Positions 8,696-17,471 are shown, counted from the stretch's first letter. The stretch is 64,000 nt of DNA from Streptomyces gilvus (GCF_022513565.1 NZ_JAKWBE010000013.1:62001-126000); one strand, 5' to 3'. Numbers and translations are program-made. Notes: generated from the sequence alone by a model not told the origin.

Positions 8696-9951
8696 GCGAG
8701 GACAAAGCCGTGACCACTCCCGCGAAGAGCGACGGTGCCACCCTCACCAAGGACGCCGCCCCCGGCGAGACCCTGCTGAAGGTGACGGGGCTGCAGAAGC
8801 ACTTCCCGATCAAGAAGGGTCTGCTGCAGCGCCAGGTCGGCGCCGTCCACGCCGTCGACGGCCTCGACTTCGAGGTACGGGCCGGTGAGACCCTCGGTGT
8901 CGTGGGCGAGTCCGGCTGCGGCAAGTCGACCATGGGCCGGCTCATCACCCGGCTGCTGGAACCGACCGGCGGCAAGGTCGAGTTCGAGGGCAAGGACATC
9001 ACGCACCTCGGCGTCGGCGGCATGCGCCCGCTGCGCCGCGACGTGCAGATGATCTTCCAGGACCCGTACTCCTCGCTGAACCCGCGCCACACCATCGGCA
9101 CGATCATCGGCGCCCCCTTCAAGCTCCAGGGCGTCACGCCCGAGGGCGGCATCAAGAAGGAGGTGCAGCGGCTGCTGTCGGTGGTCGGTCTCAACCCCGA
9201 GCACTACAACCGCTATCCGCACGAGTTCTCCGGCGGTCAGCGCCAGCGCATCGGCATCGCCCGCGCGCTCGCCCTGAACCCGAAGCTGGTCGTGGCGGAC
9301 GAGCCGGTCTCCGCGCTGGACGTGTCGATCCAGGCCCAGGTCGTCAACCTGCTGGACGACCTCCAGCAGGAGCTGGGCCTGACGTACGTGATCATCGCGC
9401 ACGACCTCTCGGTGGTCCGGCACGTCTCGGACCGGATCGCGGTGATGTACCTCGGCAAGATCGTCGAGCTGGCCGACCGCGAGTCGCTGTACAGGGCGCC
9501 GATGCACCCGTACACCAAGGCGCTGATGTCGGCGGTGCCGATCCCGGACCCGCGGCGCAAGAGCGCCAAGAGCGAGCGGATCCTGCTCAAGGGCGACGTG
9601 CCCTCGCCGATCTCCCCGCCGAGCGGCTGCCGCTTCCACACCCGGTGCTGGAAGGCGACGGAGATCTGCAAGACCACCGAGCCGAAGCTCACCGAGCTGA
9701 AGCCCGGCCAGCAGGTCGCCTGCCACCACCCGGAGAACTTCGAGGACCAGGCTCCGCAGGACACGGTCCTGCTGACCATGGCCAAGGAGGCGGCCGAACT
9801 GGTCGCCGACGAGGTCCTCGCGGAGTCGGCGGAGACGTCGGCGGCGGTGGCGGCGGAGGTCGCGGAGACCCCCGAGGCCCCGGAGGCCCCCGCGATCCAG
9901 GAAGCCGCTGAGAGCACCGAGGCCGCCGAGCCGGAGACCGGCGAGAAGTAG
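8692..9951 (+). CDS. Peptide ABC transporter ATPase (DppF/OppF type)
   Basis: A 419-residue ATPase with Walker A GESGCGKST, FQDPYSSLNPR, signature SGGQRQR, Walker B VVADEPVSALDVS and the C-terminal Cys motif CRFHTRCWKATEIC. It starts at GTG 8692 inside the previous stop. The family is usually about 320-350 residues; this protein continues with an Ala/Glu-rich acidic tail of about 55 residues (from around 365, e.g. AESAETSAAVAAEVAETPEA). Such a tail is not needed for ATPase function and may be disordered. Last gene of the transporter operon; a very strong terminator follows. Confidence 0.94.
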   Translation: MSEDKAVTTPAKSDGATLTKDAAPGETLLKVTGLQKHFPIKKGLLQRQVGAVHAVDGLDFEVRAGETLGVVGESGCGKSTMGRLITRLLEPTGGKVEFEGKDITHLGVGGMRPLRRDVQMIFQDPYSSLNPRHTIGTIIGAPFKLQGVTPEGGIKKEVQRLLSVVGLNPEHYNRYPHEFSGGQRQRIGIARALALNPKLVVADEPVSALDVSIQAQVVNLLDDLQQELGLTYVIIAHDLSVVRHVSDRIAVMYLGKIVELADRESLYRAPMHPYTKALMSAVPIPDPRRKSAKSERILLKGDVPSPISPPSGCRFHTRCWKATEICKTTEPKLTELKPGQQVACHHPENFEDQAPQDTVLLTMAKEAAELVADEVLAESAETSAAVAAEVAETPEAPEAPAIQEAAESTEAAEPETGEK

Positions 9952-9964
9952 GCCGAACTCGTCC

Positions 9965-10010
9965 ACGCGAAGGCCTCGGCAGTCCGAACGGACTGCCGAG
10001 GCCTTCGCGT
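9965..10010 (+). terminator. Terminator of the peptide ABC transporter operon
   Basis: A perfect 22-bp stem: 9965-9986 pairs with 9989-10010 around only two unpaired bases (AA, in practice a slightly larger loop). It begins 14 bases after the operon's last stop. There is no T tract, which is common for actinobacterial terminators. Confidence 0.9.
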
Positions 10011-10141
10011 GTCCCGGCTGGAACAGGAGTCAACCGGTGAGTAGCGCATGACGAGTTGGCAAAGTCGTGTACATGACTGGATGGGGGGAGGCAGGGTCGG
10101 CGTATCCGGCTGAATCGGACCACGCACCGAAGGGACGACCC

Positions 10142-11533
10142 ATGGCCTTCTCCCGTTCGGCACGTTTAGGGGCCCTCGCGACAGCGGCGGCCTCCTTCCT
10201 CGTCATCGCCGCCTCGCCCGCCCCGACCCCGGGCGCTCCCGGCATCGGCGACACCTACTTCCCGAACCTCGGCAACGGCGGCTTCGACGCCCGGCACTAC
10301 GACCTCGACGTGGCGTACAACCCGGACACCGACCGCCTCGACGGCCGTACGACCCTCACCGCCCGCGCGACCCGGACCCTCTCGTCCTTCGATCTCGACC
10401 TGCAGAAACTGGAGGTCACCCGGGTCGAAGTGAACGGCAGACGCGCCGCGTTCACCCGCGACGGCGACGAACTGCGCATCAGGCCCAAGGGAGTTCTCCC
10501 CAAGGGACGCACCTTCACGGTCACCGTCACCTACGGCGGCGTACCCGAACCCCTCAGCGGACCCATCGTGTTCGGCTCCGACTACGGCTGGATGAAGACC
10601 CCCGACGGCGTCTTCGTCGCCTGCGAGCCCAACGCCGCCTCCACCTGGTTCCCGTCCAGCGACCACCCCTCCGACAAGGCCACCTACGACATCCGCATCA
10701 AGGCCCCCAAGGGCCTGACCGGAGTCTCCAACGGCCGGCTGGTCTCGACGTACGACAAGGGCGGCTCGACCTACGCCCACTGGCGCGAGAGCAGGCCGAT
10801 GGCGACCTACCTCGCGACCGCCACGATCGGGAAGTTCGACGTGAAGACCGGCCGGACCCCGTCCGGCATCCCGATCTACGTCGCCATCGACCCGGTGCTC
10901 GCGAACAGCAACAGCGTCGACGTGTACGCCGTCACGGCCGCCGCCACCGACTACTGGTCGCAGGTCTTCGGGCCCTACCCCTTCGAGGAGACCGGCGCGA
11001 TCGTCGACGACATGCCCGAGGCCGGGTTCTCGCTGGAGGTGCAGAGCAAGCCGGCGTACTCGGCCGTGCGCAACGAGACCACGATCGTGCACGAGCTGGC
11101 CCACCAGTGGTTCGGCGACTCGGTGTCGGTGGAGCGCTGGAAGGACATCTGGCTCAACGAGGGCTTCGCCACCTACGCCCAGTGGCTGTGGGCCGAGCAC
11201 CAGGGCACCCGTAGCGCCCATGACTCGTTCCTGGCCGCCTACAACTCGCGCCCGGCCGACAACGCCTTCTGGCAGACCGTCGTCGCCGACCCGCAGCGCG
11301 ACACCATGTTCGCCTCCGCGGTCTACCAGCGGGGCGCGATGACCCTCCAGGCGCTGCGCGAGCGCATCGGCGACAAGGCGTTCTTCCGGCTGCTGCCGAC
11401 CTGGACGAAGCTCCACCGGTACGGCAACGCGAACACCGCCCAGTTCATCGCGCTCGCCGAGAAGGTCTCCGGACAGAAGCTGGACGACCTGTTCCAGAAG
11501 TGGCTCTACACCCCGGGCAAACCGGCCCTGTAG
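10142..11533 (+). CDS. Secreted M1-family zinc metallopeptidase
   Basis: A 463-residue aminopeptidase-like protein of family M1. It has an N-terminal secretion signal (Arg-containing start, hydrophobic ALATAAASFLVIAAS, then small residues near 28-33). A beta-rich N-domain precedes the catalytic domain, with zinc motif HELAH at 317-321 and the third ligand in WLNEGFA, about 19 residues on. The GAMEN exopeptidase motif is replaced by AGFSLEVQ, a form I recall from other actinobacterial M1 proteins. The C-terminal half of long M1 enzymes is missing, so this is a short two-domain type. ATG 10142 has GAAGGGA upstream; longer starts exist but lack a signal peptide. Confidence 0.9.
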   Translation: MAFSRSARLGALATAAASFLVIAASPAPTPGAPGIGDTYFPNLGNGGFDARHYDLDVAYNPDTDRLDGRTTLTARATRTLSSFDLDLQKLEVTRVEVNGRRAAFTRDGDELRIRPKGVLPKGRTFTVTVTYGGVPEPLSGPIVFGSDYGWMKTPDGVFVACEPNAASTWFPSSDHPSDKATYDIRIKAPKGLTGVSNGRLVSTYDKGGSTYAHWRESRPMATYLATATIGKFDVKTGRTPSGIPIYVAIDPVLANSNSVDVYAVTAAATDYWSQVFGPYPFEETGAIVDDMPEAGFSLEVQSKPAYSAVRNETTIVHELAHQWFGDSVSVERWKDIWLNEGFATYAQWLWAEHQGTRSAHDSFLAAYNSRPADNAFWQTVVADPQRDTMFASAVYQRGAMTLQALRERIGDKAFFRLLPTWTKLHRYGNANTAQFIALAEKVSGQKLDDLFQKWLYTPGKPAL

Positions 11534-11575
11534 GCGCCCCTGAACCGGAAAACGCGCCCCCAGTAAGAATGTGGG

Positions 11576-12232
11576 GTGCTCCAGCAACTGTTCAGCCCCT
11601 CCGTCCAGCACACGCTCGATCTCGTCGGCATCTTCGTGTTCGCCATCTCCGGCGCGCTGCTGGCCGTCCGCAAGAACTTCGACGTGTTCGGCATCGCCGT
11701 GCTGGCCGAGGTCACCGCACTGGGCGGAGGGCTGTTCAGGGACCTGGTCATCGGCGCGGTGCCGCCCGCCGCCTTCACCGACCTCGGCTACTTCGTCACC
11801 CCGCTGCTCGCCGCCCTGCTGGTGTTCTTCCTGCACCCGCAGGTGGAGCGCATCCAGGTCGGGGTGAACGTCTTCGACGCGGCCGGCCTCGGCCTGTTCT
11901 GCGTGGCCGGCACGACCAAGGCGTACGAGTACGGGCTGGGCCTCACCGCGTCCGCCTGCCTGGGCCTGGCCACCGCCGTCGGCGGCGGAGTGCTCAGGGA
12001 CGTACTCGCCAACGAGGTGCCGTCGCTGCTGCGCTGGGACCGCGACCTGTACGCGGTCCCGGCGATGGTCGGCGCCACCATGGTCGTGCTCTGCATCCGC
12101 TACGACGTCCTCGGTCCCCTCACCAGTGGACTGGCCGCGCTCACGGCTTTCGTCCTACGCCTGCTCGCGATGCGGTTCCACTGGCGAGCGCCGCGTGCGT
12201 GGAACCGCCGGTCGACGGTTCGCGAGGAGTAG
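11576..12232 (+). CDS. Trimeric intracellular cation channel (TRIC/UPF0126) family protein
   Basis: A 218-residue membrane protein with about seven helices. It contains two copies of the UPF0126 half: VGIFVFAISGALLAVRKNFD.. with GGGLFRDLVIG, and ..GLFCVAGTTKAYEYG with GGGVLRDVLANE. The paired glycine-rich GGG-x-x-RD motifs are the family hallmark; bacterial members are probably potassium-permeable trimeric channels. GTG 11576 is the start. The last 92 bp overlap the 3' end of the opposite-strand esterase gene. Confidence 0.9.
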   Translation: MLQQLFSPSVQHTLDLVGIFVFAISGALLAVRKNFDVFGIAVLAEVTALGGGLFRDLVIGAVPPAAFTDLGYFVTPLLAALLVFFLHPQVERIQVGVNVFDAAGLGLFCVAGTTKAYEYGLGLTASACLGLATAVGGGVLRDVLANEVPSLLRWDRDLYAVPAMVGATMVVLCIRYDVLGPLTSGLAALTAFVLRLLAMRFHWRAPRAWNRRSTVREE

Positions 12233-13364
12233 TGCCCTTCAGGCCCGCCTTGTGCTGGCCCATCTCCAGCGACAGCCAGCGGAACGCCGGGACGACCTGC
12301 GGCCGCCACAGCGCCATGTTGTGGCCGCCGGCGCTCTTCGGGATGAAGACGACGTGCACGGTCGTCGGTGCCTTCGCGATCTGTTCGAGGCCGACGGCGG
12401 CCTCGTAGCCGTCGCGCGGCTGGCCGGACATGTACAGCGCGATCCGGGGCGGGGTGAGCTGCTTCTTCAGCAGCAGGTAGGGGTTGTTCTCGGCCCGGAC
12501 CGTGGGGTTCTGGGCGGCGAGCGAGTTGCGTTCGCCGATCGGGTCGTTGTAGCCGGAGAAGCTTATCGCCCCCATGTAGCGGTCGGGGTGCGCCACGGCC
12601 AGCTTCACCGCGCAGTGACCGCCCGCCGAGTACCCGGCGGTCGCCCAGCCCCGGGGCGCGGGCTCCGCGCGGAAGTTGTCCATGACCATCTTCGGCACGT
12701 CGATGCTGAGCCAGCTGTCGGCGTTGACCGTGCCCGGGATGTTCGCGCAGCCGGTGTCGATGCTCGCCAGCAGGTTGGTGCGGGGCGCCACCAGGATGAA
12801 CGGGGCGACCTGGCCGCTCTTCATCAGCGGCTCCAGCTGACGGATGACGTGCAGCGAGCCGAACCAGGCCTTCGCCGAACCCGGATAGCCGGGCAGCAGC
12901 TCCACGACCGGGAACTTGTGGTTCTTGTACTTCGCCTCGCCGTACTGCGGCGGAGTCCATACGTAGACCTCGGCGTTCACGCCGGAGACGCGGCCCTTGA
13001 GCTGGGTCTCGCGCACCCCCTTCATGCCGGGGCCGCTGGCGGCGGTGAAGTCCTGCTTCACCTTGGGCAACCGCTTCAGCGCTATGCCGCCGGTGCCGTC
13101 GGCGCCGAGGTTGGCGGCCTGCTGCACATGGTTGCCGGTGCCGAGCAGGTCGGCCCAGTTGTCGTACAGGCTGTTGGCGTTGTTGACGAGGACGAAGACC
13201 AGCGCGACCGCCGTCCCCTGCGCGAACAGCAGCATCAGCATCCGGGCCGCGGCGCGCAGGGCTTTTGGCCCGCGTAGCCGCGACCACAGGACAAGAGGCA
13301 GTATCAGGGCGACCGCGAACAGCACGATCAGTGTGTAGAGGAACGGAGTCCCGGTGAGGCTCAT
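12141..13364 (-). CDS. Membrane-anchored alpha/beta-hydrolase esterase
   Basis: A protein of about 407 residues with two N-terminal membrane helices (near 8-27 and 35-58) and an extracytoplasmic esterase domain of the esterase D/mycolyltransferase-like type. The nucleophile elbow is GYSAGG in RGWATAGYSAGGHCAV; the likely catalytic His is in KSAGGHNMALW. Other landmarks are YGEAKYKNHKFPVVELLPGY and NADSWLSIDVPKMVMDNF. I prefer ATG 13364 (MSLTGTPFLYTLIV), though GTG 13415 in the same frame would add 17 residues; neither has a strong ribosome binding site. The last 30 or so residues are low-complexity and lie in the 92-bp convergent overlap with the TRIC-like gene. Confidence 0.88.
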   Translation of the reverse strand: MSLTGTPFLYTLIVLFAVALILPLVLWSRLRGPKALRAAARMLMLLFAQGTAVALVFVLVNNANSLYDNWADLLGTGNHVQQAANLGADGTGGIALKRLPKVKQDFTAASGPGMKGVRETQLKGRVSGVNAEVYVWTPPQYGEAKYKNHKFPVVELLPGYPGSAKAWFGSLHVIRQLEPLMKSGQVAPFILVAPRTNLLASIDTGCANIPGTVNADSWLSIDVPKMVMDNFRAEPAPRGWATAGYSAGGHCAVKLAVAHPDRYMGAISFSGYNDPIGERNSLAAQNPTVRAENNPYLLLKKQLTPPRIALYMSGQPRDGYEAAVGLEQIAKAPTTVHVVFIPKSAGGHNMALWRPQVVPAFRWLSLEMGQHKAGLKGTTPREPSTGGSTHAALASGTASRAGVGRKP

Positions 13365-13519
13365 GTCCCAATAGAGGGAGACGAGGGGTTCCGGGTTTCG
13401 GACAGGATCGGACACTTACCAAGAAATTGCCGGAGCCTCACCCAGGAGGCGAGGTGCGCGTCATCCAGCCGTAACGCTGCAAGCTACCGCTTAGTAGTTT
13501 CTCGTTGTACCGTTCAGCC

Positions 13520-14380
13520 ATGCCAGAAGGAGCTTCCGCACCCGCCGCCCGGGCCACCGTCGGCGACAGCGAGTTCGACCGCGACACCGCGCTCACCCGG
13601 CGTGCCGACGGGGTCTACGACATCGACCTCTCGGCCGGCTGGACCATCGTCAACGCCGTCAACGGCGGCTATCTGCTGGCCGTCCTGGGCCGTGCCCTCG
13701 CGGACGCCCTGCCGCACTCCGACCCGTTCACGATCTCGGCCCACTACCTGACCGCCTCCCAGCCGGGCCCGGCCGTGGTCCGCACGGAGGTGGTCCGCAC
13801 CGGCCGCACCCTCTCCACCGGCCAGGCCTCCCTCGTCCAGTACGACGAGGACGGAGGCGAGGTCGAACGCATCCGTGTCCTCGCCTCCTACGGCGACCTC
13901 GGCGCCCTCCCCGACGACGTCCGTACGACGGCCCGGCCGCCCGCGATCCCGCCGATCGAGGAGTGCTTCGGCCCCACCGACGGCCCCGCCCCGATCACCG
14001 GCAGCTCCGCCATCACGGACCGTCTGATGATCAAGCTGGACCCCGCCACCCTCGGCTGGGCGGTCGGCGCGCCCTCCGGCAAGGGCGAGATGCGCGCCTG
14101 GTTCGGCCTGGCGGACGGCCGTGACGCCGACCCGCTCTCCCTCCTGCTGGCGGTGGACGCGCTGCCGCCCACCGCCTTCGAACTCGGCCTGAAGGGCTGG
14201 GTCCCCACGGTCGAGCTCACCGCCCACGTGCGCTGCCGCCCCGCGCCCGGCCCGCTCCGTGTCTCCGTCACCACCCGCAACCTCGCCGGCGGCTTCCTGG
14301 AGGAGGACGCCGAGGTCTGGGACAGCGCCGACCGCCTGGTCGCCCAGTCCCGCCAGCTCGCGCGCGTCAGGCTGGGATAG
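13520..14380 (+). CDS. Acyl-CoA thioesterase family protein (double hotdog)
   Basis: A 286-residue cytoplasmic protein with two hotdog folds, like TesB-type thioesterases. The N-terminal half has GWTIVNAVNGGYLLAVLGRA and SAHYLTASQPGPAVVRTEVV, the normal strand-helix pattern of the first hotdog. The C-terminal half has WVPTVELTAHVRCRPAPGPL and EDAEVWDSADRLVAQSRQLA, typical of the second. It probably hydrolyses acyl-CoA, but the substrate is not predictable. ATG 13520 is taken over the upstream TTG at 13505. It is divergent from the esterase, sharing a promoter region of about 155 bp. Confidence 0.88.
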   Translation: MPEGASAPAARATVGDSEFDRDTALTRRADGVYDIDLSAGWTIVNAVNGGYLLAVLGRALADALPHSDPFTISAHYLTASQPGPAVVRTEVVRTGRTLSTGQASLVQYDEDGGEVERIRVLASYGDLGALPDDVRTTARPPAIPPIEECFGPTDGPAPITGSSAITDRLMIKLDPATLGWAVGAPSGKGEMRAWFGLADGRDADPLSLLLAVDALPPTAFELGLKGWVPTVELTAHVRCRPAPGPLRVSVTTRNLAGGFLEEDAEVWDSADRLVAQSRQLARVRLG

Positions 14381-14387
14381 GCGGGGC

Positions 14388-14975
14388 TCAGGCCCGGACG
14401 AGCGGTTCGCGCCCGAGCCAGGCCGCCAACCGCCCGTAGGCGTCGGCTCCTTCGGGGGCCGGCACCACCGAGGCGAAGGGCGTGTCCGCGTCGCGCTCCG
14501 GGTCCGGCAGGACGCGACGGGCGACGGCGAGGGCGAACTCGGCCGGCTCCGGGTCGAGTTCATACGGCCGGCCGAGGGACTCCCACAGGTCCCAGGTGTG
14601 CGTGACCAGCTCCATGACGTAGCCGGAGAGGGCGGCGCGTCCCGGGACCTCGCCCCACGGCACGCGGACCGGCGCCTCCAGACGGGCGTCGTCCTCCCAG
14701 GCCTTGAGGACACGGACGCGCACTTCCTCGTAGGCGGCCGGCCACTCGTCGTCGCCGACTCCTTCCGCGAAGGGGTGGACGGCGAGGCCGTCGCCGCCCT
14801 CGCCGACGACCGCGATCCGCAGGGTGCCGCCGACCATGTGGCTCAGCAGGGTGCGGACGTCGAACTCGGCGCACGGGGTGGGGGAGTCGAGCTGGTCCGC
14901 CCGTACGGCCGCGATGAGCGCGGCCGCCTGCTCGGTGGCGCGGGCGTAGACGGGGCGGGGGTCGATGGCGTTCAT
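14388..14975 (-). CDS. DinB-like/TIGR03086 family protein (mycothiol-dependent type)
   Basis: A 195-residue protein of the maleylpyruvate isomerase/DinB-like superfamily, four-helix bundles that often bind a metal and, in actinobacteria, use mycothiol. Typical elements are the N-terminal PRPVYARATEQAAALIAAVR, then DSPTPCAEFDVRTLLSHMVG with the first metal-binding His, and YVMELVTHTWDLWESLGRP with the second His pair. Start ATG at 14975 with AGAGAGG upstream. It is divergent from the WYL regulator, 117 bp apart, and is a plausible target of it. The longer open frame to 15971 runs antisense through the regulator and is not real. Confidence 0.88.
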   Translation of the reverse strand: MNAIDPRPVYARATEQAAALIAAVRADQLDSPTPCAEFDVRTLLSHMVGGTLRIAVVGEGGDGLAVHPFAEGVGDDEWPAAYEEVRVRVLKAWEDDARLEAPVRVPWGEVPGRAALSGYVMELVTHTWDLWESLGRPYELDPEPAEFALAVARRVLPDPERDADTPFASVVPAPEGADAYGRLAAWLGREPLVRA

Positions 14976-15037
14976 GGCCGGCCTCTCTGTGGTGTCCGTC
15001 CGGTGCTTTCCGGTGCTCGAAGACTCCGCCCTTAACC

Positions 15038-15052
15038 TGACAGTTTCCGTCA
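15038..15052. promoter_or_regulatory. Candidate operator between the DinB-like gene and WYL regulator
   Basis: TGAC-N7-GTCA inverted repeat in the 117-bp divergent region, 41 bp before the regulator start. Position and symmetry suggest binding by the adjacent HTH/WYL regulator. No other evidence. Confidence 0.4.
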
Positions 15053-15092
15053 ACATTTGCGACGGGATCGCCCGCGGCGCGATTCTGGTGCC

Positions 15093-16070
15093 GTGAAGTC
15101 CGACCGCCTGCTGTCGATCCTGCTGCTCCTGCAGACCCGCGGCCGTGTCCCCGCGCGCGAACTCGCCGAACGGCTGGAGGTGTCGGTGCGCACCATCTAC
15201 CGGGACGTGGAGGCGCTGTCGGCCTCCGGGGTGCCGGTCTACGCCGAGCGCGGACGGCACGGCGGGATCGAGCTGCTCGCCGGGTTCCGCACGGACGTGA
15301 CGGGACTGACCGCCGACGAGTCGCGGGCGCTGTTCATCCTGGCCGCGCAGGGCGCGCACGCCGCGCTGGGGCTGGACGCGGCCCTCGGCTCGGCGCTGCG
15401 CAAGGTCATGGCCGCGCTCCCGGCGCCACACCGCCCGGCCGCCGAGGTGACCTCCCGCCGCATCCTGGTCGACGCCACCCGCTGGAAGGGCGGCCCGCAG
15501 GGGCCCGTCGACCTCGACGTCCTGCAGGATGCCGTCTTCGCCGACCGGCGGCTGCGGCTGCGCTACCGGCACAGCGGCGAGCGGGAGCCGCGGACGTACA
15601 CCGTCGACCCCTACGGGCTCGTCTCGAAGGCGGGCGTCTGGTACCTGGTCGCCGACCGCGGTGCGAAGCCGCGGCTCTTCCGCGCCGACCGGGTGCGCTC
15701 GGCCGCGGTCCTGGAGGAGCCGGTGAAGCGCCGTCCGGGCGTCGAACTCGCGGACGTCTGGCAGGAGTTGCGCCGCCAGGTGGAGGAGCGGCCGGGCGGC
15801 CTCGACGTCACGGTGCGCGTCCGGCGCGGCCGGCTGGACATGTTCCTGCGCCTGAACGCCTCCCATCTCGCCGAACTCCCGGACACCGACGGCGAGGGGG
15901 AGTGGGTGACCGTACGGCTGTCGTACGGGGTCGTGCCCGAGGCGCGTCAGCTGCTCCAGTTCGCCGACCACGTCGAGGTGCTCGAGCCGCCGGAGGTGCG
16001 CGCGGAGGTGGCGGCAGCAGCTGCTTCTGTCACGGAGCTGTACCAGCGGGCAGTCCGGGTCGACTGGTGA
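15093..16070 (+). CDS. WYL-domain HTH transcriptional regulator (YafY type)
   Basis: A 325-residue regulator. Residues 1-60 form a DeoR-like winged helix: RLLSILLLLQTRGRVPAREL, then LEVSVRTIYRDVEALSASGV. The WYL domain follows (about 140-215), including RTYTVDPYGLVSKAGVWYLV and FRADRVRSAAVLEEP, and a WCX C-terminal domain ends the protein. WYL proteins sense ligands, often nucleic-acid or small-molecule signals. GTG 15093 is the natural start; codons before it overlap the divergent promoter. It probably controls the divergent DinB-like gene and itself. Confidence 0.92.
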   Translation: MKSDRLLSILLLLQTRGRVPARELAERLEVSVRTIYRDVEALSASGVPVYAERGRHGGIELLAGFRTDVTGLTADESRALFILAAQGAHAALGLDAALGSALRKVMAALPAPHRPAAEVTSRRILVDATRWKGGPQGPVDLDVLQDAVFADRRLRLRYRHSGEREPRTYTVDPYGLVSKAGVWYLVADRGAKPRLFRADRVRSAAVLEEPVKRRPGVELADVWQELRRQVEERPGGLDVTVRVRRGRLDMFLRLNASHLAELPDTDGEGEWVTVRLSYGVVPEARQLLQFADHVEVLEPPEVRAEVAAAAASVTELYQRAVRVDW

Positions 16071-16210
16071 AATAGCAGGTCAGCGCGGTGACTTGAGGTC
16101 CACTTTACCTGAGTCACAGGCCGGGGACAGGCAGCCCCCAAGGAAGCCCAATGCCCCGTTGGTTGAGTGCCGCTCTCAAGGCACCCTCATCTTCCTTGGA
16201 GTTGTTCCTC

Positions 16211-16621
16211 ATGAAGCGTGTGCGTCTCGTCCCCGCGGTGGCCCTGCTGGCGCTCTCGCCCCTGGTCCTGGCGGCCTGCGGCTCGAGCGGCTCCTCGTCG
16301 TCCTCCGGCACCGGCAACTCCGGGAAGCAGCAGGCGTGTTCGACGCCCTCGGGGATGCCCACCGGCAACGCCTCGGGCCGGCCGAGCGGTGCCCCCTCGG
16401 GCGCCCCGACGGGCAACGCGACGGCCCGGCCGACCGGCACTCCCAGCGGGATGCCGAGCGGCGCGCCCGGCGGCGGTCAGGGTGCCCAGGGTGGCGGTCA
16501 GGGCGGCCCGGGCGGCGGCGGGACGGGCGGTTGCGGGGGCGGCCAGGGCGGTCCCGGCGGCGGTGCCGCGCCGAGCGGCGCCCCGAGCGGCCAGCCGACG
16601 GCGGCGGCCACCAAGAGCTGA
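16211..16621 (+). CDS. Small secreted lipoprotein with Gly/Pro/Ser-rich repeats
   Basis: A 136-residue lipoprotein. The signal peptide MKRVRLVPAVALLALSPLVL ends with lipobox LAAC, the lipidated Cys lying near residue 23. The mature part is low-complexity: Ser-rich linker, then degenerate tetrapeptide repeats of the kind GxPSGAPSG/GxPTGN (about 45-90), a GGGQGGPGG tract, and a return to PSGAPSG. Only two Cys occur after the lipid Cys. No enzymatic domain is visible; a surface or cell-wall-associated role is possible. ATG 16211 has TTGGAG about 10 bases upstream. Confidence 0.82.
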   Translation: MKRVRLVPAVALLALSPLVLAACGSSGSSSSSGTGNSGKQQACSTPSGMPTGNASGRPSGAPSGAPTGNATARPTGTPSGMPSGAPGGGQGAQGGGQGGPGGGGTGGCGGGQGGPGGGAAPSGAPSGQPTAAATKS

Positions 16622-16639
16622 CCCGGCACGCCGTACGAC

Positions 16640-16676
16640 AGGGGCGGCACTCCCGGTGAACGGGGGTGCCGCCCCT
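16640..16676. terminator. Bidirectional terminator between lipoprotein and TetR gene
   Basis: 16-bp stem (16640-16655 with 16661-16676) with one G-T wobble and a five-base loop GTGAA. It lies between two convergent genes, 19 bases after the lipoprotein stop and 25 bases from the TetR stop. Confidence 0.85.
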
Positions 16677-16700
16677 GCGCGTTGTCCGATCCGGAACGGC

Positions 16701-17327
16701 TCAATCCAGCCAGTGGTGGCGTCCGATGCTGATGAGCCGCATCTGCCGGGTGGCGACCTGCTCGACGTGCTCGCGGTCCTCCTCGGTGGCCTCCATCGCC
16801 TCCAGGAAGAGGGAGGCGGTGATCAGCATCTGGTCCACGTAGAGATGGGCCAGCATCAGCAGGTCGTCGTCGCTCCAGCCTTCGGACTCCGCGTCCTTGG
16901 CGAGTTCGGCCCGCACCTCCTCGGCGAACCGGGCGAGTTGGTCCCGTATCGCCTCGCGCACCGGCTGGACTCCGCCATGTCGCTCGCGGGCGATGAAGCG
17001 GACATGCGCGGGGTACTCGCTCACATGACCGGCGATCAACTCGACGGCGCGTTGGATCCGTTGGTCACTGTCGTCGGTGGTGGCCACCGTCGTCCTGATC
17101 ATCGGGTGCAGGCTGCCCAGCGCCTCCTCGACCAGGGCCACGCCGAGATCCGCGATGGAGCGGAAGTGCCGGTAGAAGGCGGTCGGGGCGACGCCGACCG
17201 CGCGGGTGACCTCGCGCAGGCCCAGGCTGCTCAGGCTCTGCTCCTCCAGCAGACCGAGGGCCGCGTCGAGGAGCGCCTGCCGGGTCTTCTGCTTCTGCGC
17301 CTGCCGGATGCCGAGGGTGTGACTCAT
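16701..17327 (-). CDS. TetR family transcriptional regulator (FabR-like)
   Basis: A 208-residue TetR-type repressor. The N-terminal DNA-binding domain (about 10-60) has TRQALLDAALGLLEEQSLSS and the recognition helix region VTRAVGVAPTAFYRHF. The C-terminal ligand domain contains HVRFIARERHGGVQPVREAI, close to the FabR-like group that controls fatty-acid genes; the ligand is unknown. The start is ATG 17327. The upstream region carries two inverted repeats (17334-17346 and 17393-17420), so it probably represses itself and the divergent small membrane genes. Confidence 0.92.
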   Translation of the reverse strand: MSHTLGIRQAQKQKTRQALLDAALGLLEEQSLSSLGLREVTRAVGVAPTAFYRHFRSIADLGVALVEEALGSLHPMIRTTVATTDDSDQRIQRAVELIAGHVSEYPAHVRFIARERHGGVQPVREAIRDQLARFAEEVRAELAKDAESEGWSDDDLLMLAHLYVDQMLITASLFLEAMEATEEDREHVEQVATRQMRLISIGRHHWLD

Positions 17328-17333
17328 GTCATC

Positions 17334-17346
17334 CAGTTAACAACTG
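17334..17346. promoter_or_regulatory. TetR operator candidate 1
   Basis: CAGTT-AAC-AACTG, perfect five-base arms, immediately upstream of the TetR ATG. The AACAACTG core also occurs in the second site at 17393-17420. Confidence 0.5.
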
Positions 17347-17392
17347 TTCTCTGGATTTGGAAAGCCGTGAGACGCGCTAGACTCTGGAGTCA

Positions 17393-17420
17393 GTGAACAA
17401 CTGTAACCACAACTGTTCAC
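17393..17420. promoter_or_regulatory. TetR operator candidate 2
   Basis: GTGAACA (17393-17399) and TGTTCAC (17414-17420) form perfect seven-base arms, with CTGT/ACTG similarity inside. Located between the divergent TetR gene and the small membrane-protein genes. Confidence 0.6.
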
Positions 17421-17471
17421 CGAAATGTAACGAGAGGCGTCCCCGAGGCGTCTCGAAGGGGGTTCCATCCC

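Noticed and set aside
14976..15971. Long N-terminal extension of the DinB-like protein
   Set aside because: It is antisense to the WYL regulator gene; the family N-terminus matches the ATG at 14975, which has a good ribosome binding site.
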